DNA from: an uncultured Hyphomicrobiales bacterium
Lineage (GTDB): Bacteria > Pseudomonadota > Alphaproteobacteria > Rhizobiales > Beijerinckiaceae
DNA length: 8,885 nt
Direction: 5' to 3'
Assembly: GCA_903916165.1 (NCBI GenBank)
Contig: CAIWVR010000385.1
Span: 1-8,885, forward strand
Positions 5,644 through 8,885 of the stretch are shown in pieces (within the stretch, counting starts at the first letter, position 1; every line of letters begins with the position of its first letter). The notes under the pieces are model-generated. The model ran no database searches. It was given only the letters and a program-made list of their open reading frames with translations, and was not told the DNA's origin. Position numbers and translations under genes: made by a program.

Positions 5644-6570
5644 TCACTCCTTCTTGGATGACCGCGGAGGGCCATCGACTGCGGCCAGGCTCTTCAAATA
5701 TTCGGCCATGGCGTCACGATCGGCCTTGGGCAGCGCGCCGGTGTTGCGCACGACATCGGCCATCGACGAACCCACCGAATCATAGTCCGGGGTGAACCCC
5801 GTCGCGAGCAATTCGGCTATGTCGCCCCTGGACCATGAGCCAATGCCCCTGGCCGTAATATTGGGCACCCAGCCGCGCCCTTCGGCGTCCGGCCCGCCTG
5901 CAAAGCGTTGCGCGGTGACGATGCCGCCAGCGAGATTGCGCGGCGAATGGCATTCGGCGCAATGGCCGAGCGCATTGACAAGATAATGGCCGCGGTTCCA
6001 TGCGGCACTCTGGCCGGGATCGTCGCGCAGCGGGGTGGGATCGAGGAAAAGCAGTTTCCACAGGCCCAGACCGCGCCGGAACGAGAACGGGAATGACACA
6101 TCATGCGCGGGTGCCTTGCCGTCCACGGCGGGCAGCGTGCGCAGATAGGCCATCAGGTCGCGCACGTCCTCAAGCTTCGCATGGGCATAAGTCGTATAGG
6201 GAAACGCCGGATAATAATGCGCCCCCTCGGGCGAGACGCCGCGCAGCATGGCATTGGCGAGATCTGCCGTTGTCCAGCTGCCGATGCCGTCCGCCTGGCT
6301 GGGAGAAATATTGGGCGATACGAATGTGCCGAACGCCGTCTTCAATTGCAGGCCGCCACCGAGGCGCGTGCGGTCGGGCTGGCCGGGCGTGGCGTGGCAG
6401 GACGCGCACCCGCCTCCGTGGAACACAAGCTCTCCCCGCCCCGCATCGCCGCCTTGCTCGAGAGCCGCCGCCTGTGCGCCGCTGACGGCGAGGACCGGAC
6501 GGGTCAGCCACCAGAACAGGCCAAGGCCCGCGATGGCCAGGACAAAGAATGCGAAGAAGAGGCGCTTCAT
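5644..6570 (-). CDS. Membrane-anchored diheme c-type cytochrome
   Basis: This 308-residue periplasmic electron carrier has two cytochrome c domains. Residues 1-24 (MKRLFFAFFVLAIAGLGLFW and on) form a signal peptide or uncleaved membrane anchor with no clear AxA site. Heme site 1 is CASCH at 55-59 and heme site 2 is CAECH at 204-208. The surrounding motifs SPNIS, GIGSWT, HYYPAFPYTTY, CAECHSPRNL and GWVPNIT are typical of the cytochrome subunits found with PQQ alcohol dehydrogenases, GMC dehydrogenases and molybdenum hydroxylases. No such dehydrogenase is in this window. M270 in VGSSMADVVRNTG is the likely axial ligand of heme 2; for heme 1 the usual Met region reads YPAFPY and gives no obvious Met. 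Cytochrome c' lies directly upstream, separated by a REP-like repeat. The Shine-Dalgarno before ATG 6570 is weak. Confidence 0.93.
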   Translation of the reverse strand: MKRLFFAFFVLAIAGLGLFWWLTRPVLAVSGAQAAALEQGGDAGRGELVFHGGGCASCHATPGQPDRTRLGGGLQLKTAFGTFVSPNISPSQADGIGSWTTADLANAMLRGVSPEGAHYYPAFPYTTYAHAKLEDVRDLMAYLRTLPAVDGKAPAHDVSFPFSFRRGLGLWKLLFLDPTPLRDDPGQSAAWNRGHYLVNALGHCAECHSPRNLAGGIVTAQRFAGGPDAEGRGWVPNITARGIGSWSRGDIAELLATGFTPDYDSVGSSMADVVRNTGALPKADRDAMAEYLKSLAAVDGPPRSSKKE

Positions 6571-6590
6571 AAGGTTTTTCTCAAACGGAC

Positions 6591-6668
6591 GTCATTGCGA
6601 GCCGAAGTCGAAGCCATCCAGAGCCAAAATTGGGGCCTCTGGATGGCGCATGCTTCGGGCGCAATGAC
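6591..6668 (-). repeat. REP-like palindromic repeat, copy 2 (between the two cytochrome genes)
   Basis: The arms are 6591-6623 (from GTCATTGCGAG to CCATCCAGAG) and 6637-6668 (from CTCTGGATGGC to GCAATGAC), with a CCAAAATTGG palindrome (6624-6633) in the loop. The arms match copy 1 at 2137-2217 in the CATTGCGAG, ATCCAGA and TCTGGAT blocks but differ in the middle. It starts 12 bases after the cytochrome c' stop codon and ends 20 bases before the diheme cytochrome start. It could act as a mRNA-stabilising hairpin or partial terminator between the two genes. Confidence 0.82.
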
Positions 6669-6680
6669 GCGCTGAAAGGC

Positions 6681-7127
6681 TCAGCTCTTCTTGGCGCGAT
6701 AGTTTTCGTGGCAGCCGCCGCAGGTCTTCTGCACGGTCGGGAAAATGGCCTTGAAGCTGGCCTCATCCTTGATCGACGCCTGGGCCGCGACCGCGGCTTC
6801 ACCGAACTTCGCGAATTGCATGTTGAAATCGGACTTGTTGGTCCAGACCGCGGGCAGGGCCGCCGTGTCGTGACCCGTCTTGCTGTTGTCCGGGAACAGG
6901 GCCGGACCCTTTGTGGCGTTGTCAGCGAAGGTCTTTAGTGTCGCCTGGACAGTCGCGAGATCAAAGGGTGCTTCGCCCTTCAGCATGGCACCGGGCGCGC
7001 GGGAGGCCTGGCTCAGGCTCTTCATCGCCTGCTGACGCTCGGCAATCGGGTCGCTCTGGGCCATGACAGCGGCTACGGAAGACAGGCCGGCAACCATGGC
7101 GCCAGCGAAAAGAATTCCACGATTCAT
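6681..7127 (-). CDS. Cytochrome c' (class II c-type cytochrome)
   Basis: The 148-residue precursor is exported to the periplasm. Residues 1-23 are a Sec signal peptide (MNRGILFAGAMVAGLSSVAA and on) with a probable cut after VMA-23, leaving about 125 residues, the usual size of this four-helix heme protein. The heme site CGGCH is at 136-140, very near the C-terminus, followed by ENYRAKKS. That placement and the C-x-x-C-H-x-x-YR ending are diagnostic of class II cytochromes. The internal motif ALFP followed by AVW and FxxQFAKFGEAA also fits. Cytochromes c' bind NO and CO and are usually linked to nitrosative-stress defence, but the role here is inferred from family only. ATG 7127 has GGAG 8 bases upstream. 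A longer frame to 7238 would add an unlikely leader before the signal peptide. The gene precedes the diheme cytochrome on the same strand. Confidence 0.93.
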   Translation of the reverse strand: MNRGILFAGAMVAGLSSVAAVMAQSDPIAERQQAMKSLSQASRAPGAMLKGEAPFDLATVQATLKTFADNATKGPALFPDNSKTGHDTAALPAVWTNKSDFNMQFAKFGEAAVAAQASIKDEASFKAIFPTVQKTCGGCHENYRAKKS

Positions 7128-7135
7128 CAAAAGAT

Positions 7136-7139
7136 CTCC
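7136..7139 (-). promoter_or_regulatory. Ribosome binding site deciding the cytochrome c' start
   Basis: Read on the minus strand, GGAG lies 8 bases before ATG 7127, immediately ahead of the signal peptide. It excludes the longer frame that opens at 7238. Confidence 0.65.
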
Positions 7140-7234
7140 ATGTAGCCGCAGCAAGGGCGAACACCCGCCAAGGCGGACCTTATGTCCGGGCAATTCAAAG
7201 AACATCGCAGCGTTGCATAACAAAGTCGTGAGCG

Positions 7235-7549
7235 TCACCGCGCGACGGGTTCGCCAGCCTGAAGCCAGGCATTGAGACTGCCCTCGAAATGCGTATGCAC
7301 GTCGTCGCGCCCGGCTGCCTGCGCCTGCTGCAGGCCAAGCAGCGTGCGGCGTCCCGACTGGCAGGAGAGCACCACAGGCTTGCCTGTGGGCAGCGCCTGG
7401 GGATCAAAGACCGACAGCGGCATGTTGGTCGCGCCGGGAATGTGGCCGGCGGCATATTCATGCGGCTCGCGCACATCGACGAGGTGGATCGTTTCCCCGG
7501 CGAGGGCCGTCTTCACATCCTCAAAACTCATCACGTCGACGCGCATCAT
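7235..7549 (-). CDS. Single-domain rhodanese-like sulfurtransferase
   Basis: The 104-residue cytoplasmic protein contains one complete rhodanese fold. The N-terminal strand IHLVDVREPHEYAAGHIPGA (21-40) is the classic CH2A-like motif. The active-site loop is CQSGRRT with C63, a six-residue loop as in sulfurtransferases rather than Cdc25-like phosphatases. The C-terminal segment (EGSLNAWLQAGEPV) matches the usual G-G-x-x-x-W-x-x-x-G-x-P-V ending, with SLNAW in place of the common GLxAW. C63 could accept a persulfide and pass sulfur to cyanide, thiols or a partner protein; the physiological acceptor is not visible. AGGAGA (7559-7554) lies 4 bases before the first ATG and 7 before the second, so translation may begin at ATG 7546. 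The gene sits 43 bases after the CHR transporter pair and 107 before cytochrome c'. Confidence 0.93.
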   Translation of the reverse strand: MMRVDVMSFEDVKTALAGETIHLVDVREPHEYAAGHIPGATNMPLSVFDPQALPTGKPVVLSCQSGRRTLLGLQQAQAAGRDDVHTHFEGSLNAWLQAGEPVAR

Positions 7550-7592
7550 CCAGTCTCCTGCCCAATCGAACTGCGTTCTAGCCCAAAGGCCC

Positions 7593-8144
7593 TCAATGCG
7601 CGAGCAACAGTTGAATATTGAACGCCACCGCGCCGATCAGCAGCACAGCGAAGGGATGCGTCTTGGGCCGCCATGTGAGGATACCGGCAGCGACGCCCGC
7701 CAGCGCCCAGGCGAACGGCCCGCCATGGCCGATTTTCAAAATGGCGACCACGCCCGCAAACATCAGTCCCGTCCCGATGGGCGCGAGGCCTGTTTCCAGC
7801 GCCTTGTGCCAGTCCCGCCCGCGATAGCGGTTCCAGACCTGGGCGACGCCAAGGCAGAGGATGGAGGACGGCAGGAACATGGCGATGGTGGCGACCAGCG
7901 CGCCGCCCCAGCCAGCAACCTTCCAGCCGATGACGGTGGCGAGCATCGAGCCGGGGCCCGGCGACACGCGCGCGATGGCGAAGAGCTCGATGAACTCGCG
8001 CCCCGTGATCCAGTGCTGGACATCGACGGATTCGCGCTGGATCGGCGCGAAGACCGAGCCGCCGCCGCCAATCGCCACCAGCGAGAATGGCACGAAGACG
8101 GCGAGCAGCGACATGTAGAGAGAAAAGGTGGAATCCTCACGCAT
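7593..8144 (-). CDS. chrA: CHR-family (chromate transporter) short subunit, second half
   Basis: The 183-residue polytopic membrane protein holds one CHR domain, half of a classical ChrA. Motifs: FSLVAIGGGG near 20-29, REFIELFAIARVSPGPG at 49-65 (the family's conserved proline-glycine turn), then hydrophobic segments about 67-103, 119-137, 143-157 and 165-182. Its start ATG 8144 overlaps the end of the preceding CHR gene by 8 bases and has AGAGG about 9 bases upstream, which indicates translational coupling and a heterodimer. An upstream in-frame start at 8174 would lie deeper inside the neighbour and is less likely. Proteins of this family export chromate and may move other oxyanions; the substrate here is not shown. 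Confidence 0.92.
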   Translation of the reverse strand: MREDSTFSLYMSLLAVFVPFSLVAIGGGGSVFAPIQRESVDVQHWITGREFIELFAIARVSPGPGSMLATVIGWKVAGWGGALVATIAMFLPSSILCLGVAQVWNRYRGRDWHKALETGLAPIGTGLMFAGVVAILKIGHGGPFAWALAGVAAGILTWRPKTHPFAVLLIGAVAFNIQLLLAH

Positions 8145-8706
8145 GGCGGGTGCCTCTTGGCCAGACGGCAGCAACGCTCAGCGGCGCGATCACAAGCACC
8201 ACTGGCACGAGCGGCCATTCAAACACGCCCACCGCGAGGAAGGTCGCAATCATCGCCAAAGTCGGAGCGATACGCGGCATGACGCGCTGGGCACCGATAA
8301 TGCCGAGCGACAGGTTGAGCCCGACGGCCGCAGCCGCGACGCCATCCACGCAGGCCTGCAGCACGGGGTAATCCTGCAGCAGGTGATAGCCCATGGCGAT
8401 CAGGACGCAGACGACGGTCGGTCCGGCGAGAAGCGCGACAAGGCTCGTCGCCGCGCCCGCCGTGCCACGAATGCGATAGCCAACATAAACACACAAATTG
8501 GTCACATTGGCGCCCGGCAGCACCTGCGCCAACGCGATACCCGCGAGCACGTCCTCTTTCTCCAGCCAGCCATATTGCTGGACGACCTGGCGATGGATCC
8601 AGGCTGAAAGACCGCCACCAAAGGACAGGACGCCAATCCAGAAAAACACGCGCGCCATCAAGGGCAGCGAAGGCGGCGGGGGGGTGGGGATGGTGGCGTC
8701 TGTCAT
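8137..8706 (-). CDS. chrA: CHR-family (chromate transporter) short subunit, first half
   Basis: The 189-residue inner-membrane protein has one CHR domain. After a proline-rich cytoplasmic N-terminus (PTPPPPSLP) comes the first helix with the family motif FGGG at 29-32. WLEKEDVLAGIALAQVLPGA at 47-66 corresponds to the conserved Q-x-x-P-G-P block, here with PGAN instead of PGPN. Further hydrophobic segments are at about 84-106, 115-140, 148-162 and 165-182. With the downstream gene it makes up the two domains that are fused in long ChrA proteins; paired short CHR proteins are known in Bacillus and in proteobacteria. ATG 8706 is preferred because the longer frame from GTG 8760 adds residues lying in the candidate promoter. 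The Shine-Dalgarno is weak (AGG about 11 bases upstream). A candidate sigma-70 promoter lies just upstream, so this gene probably opens the transcription unit. Confidence 0.92.
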   Translation of the reverse strand: MTDATIPTPPPPSLPLMARVFFWIGVLSFGGGLSAWIHRQVVQQYGWLEKEDVLAGIALAQVLPGANVTNLCVYVGYRIRGTAGAATSLVALLAGPTVVCVLIAMGYHLLQDYPVLQACVDGVAAAAVGLNLSLGIIGAQRVMPRIAPTLAMIATFLAVGVFEWPLVPVVLVIAPLSVAAVWPRGTRHA

Positions 8707-8735
8707 GGGCGATTCGGCCTTGTTGTTATTTGACG

Positions 8736-8764
8736 AGTGTAGAGGCGCAGGCAATTGCACTCAA
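8736..8764 (-). promoter_or_regulatory. Candidate sigma-70 promoter of the CHR transporter pair
   Basis: Read on the minus strand, TTGAGT (8764-8759) and TACACT (8741-8736) are separated by exactly 17 bases. Each matches its consensus at 4 of 6 positions. Transcription would begin near 8728, giving a leader of about 22 bases before ATG 8706. The region is richer in A and T than its surroundings. Confidence 0.45.
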
Positions 8765-8781
8765 AGCGTAGTCTCCGTCCT

Positions 8782-8801
8782 TCTCCCACGCTGGCGGGAG
8801 A
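8782..8801 (-). repeat. Short inverted repeat after the glycerate kinase gene
   Basis: TCTCCC (8782-8787) and GGGAGA (8796-8801) form a 6-base stem around an 8-base loop, 13 bases beyond the glycerate kinase stop. No run of T follows on the minus strand, so it is not a classical terminator. The CTCCC-ACGC-type sequence resembles small dispersed hairpin repeats that I know from alphaproteobacterial intergenic regions. Confidence 0.4.
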
Positions 8802-8814
8802 GGGGCGGTCACGC

Positions 8815-8885
8815 TCACCCCACCAGCACGATCCGCACATCGTTCACATTGGTCAGCGTCGGTCCGGTCATGACGAGATCATCCA
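8815..8885 (-). CDS. C-terminal end of a probable MOFRL-type glycerate kinase (5' end outside window)
   Basis: Only the last 23 codons and the stop are in the window. The peptide DDLVMTGPTLTNVNDVRIVL matches the terminal TGPT-x-TNVND block of the MOFRL domain of type 2 glycerate kinases (also annotated hydroxypyruvate reductase, TtuD or GckA), which phosphorylate glycerate for entry into lower glycolysis or the serine cycle. The stop TGA is at 8817-8815. The identification rests on this short but characteristic motif, and the rest of the gene must be seen to distinguish subfamilies. A candidate promoter lies between this gene and the CHR pair, so it is probably a separate unit. Confidence 0.72.
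   Translation of the reverse strand, partial: DDLVMTGPTLTNVNDVRIVLVG

Noticed and set aside
5069..5647. Arginine-rich minus-strand frame of 192 codons over the unknown gene
   Set aside because: Its composition is that of an off-frame reading; the competing frame at 5134-5547 has a normal protein composition and a recognisable N-terminal core.
7165..7176. Perfect palindrome CCGCCAAGGCGG upstream of cytochrome c'
   Set aside because: The 2-base loop is too tight for a terminator, no T-run follows, and no known operator matches, so it is probably chance.
7272..8282. Plus-strand frame of 336 codons opposite the rhodanese and CHR genes
   Set aside because: It is antisense to two gene products with clear family motifs; its sequence is low-complexity Arg/Asp/His and matches nothing known to me.
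8782..8801. Intrinsic terminator for the glycerate kinase gene
   Set aside because: There is a 6-base stem but no T-rich tail on the minus strand, so it is listed only as a short inverted repeat.

Overview
The window reads as chromosomal DNA of a GC-rich alphaproteobacterium, most likely of the order Hyphomicrobiales (Bradyrhizobium/Bosea/Rhodopseudomonas-like). The basis is the base composition, the style of the encoded proteins, an MlaE with a fused STAS domain, and two copies of a palindromic repeat containing CATTGCGAG and GAAGC(A/C)ATCCAGAG that I associate with that group. No tRNA, rRNA, CRISPR array, transposase or integrase was seen.

Positions 1-5184 are read on the + strand. First comes the 3' part of an XRE-HTH/cupin regulator, whose N-terminus lies outside the window. 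It is followed by a small protein built of DGPA-type repeats. Then comes a four-gene lipid-transport operon: a STAS-MlaE permease, the MlaF ATPase, an MlaD-type MCE protein with a long repetitive helical tail, and an outer-membrane auxiliary lipoprotein of PqiC type. Together these would form an ATP-driven phospholipid shuttle between inner and outer membrane. No MlaC or MlaA is present here; the long MCE tail and the lipoprotein may bridge the periplasm instead. A REP-like inverted repeat sits between mlaE and mlaF.

Positions 5134-8885 are read on the - strand, converging on the Mla operon with a 51-base overlap of the two terminal genes. In transcription order they are: the last 23 codons of a probable MOFRL-type glycerate kinase, a split CHR-family (chromate transporter) pair with its own candidate promoter, a single-domain rhodanese, a cytochrome c', a membrane-anchored diheme cytochrome c, and a small conserved-looking protein of unknown function. 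A second REP-like repeat separates the two cytochrome genes. The CHR/rhodanese/cytochrome block looks like a redox or oxyanion-handling cluster, but what links its members is inference only.

No stretch over 300 bases lacks a gene. The largest gaps (2112-2235, 8707-8814, 4462-4569 and 7128-7234) hold a repeat, a promoter plus a small hairpin, and nothing convincing in the last two.
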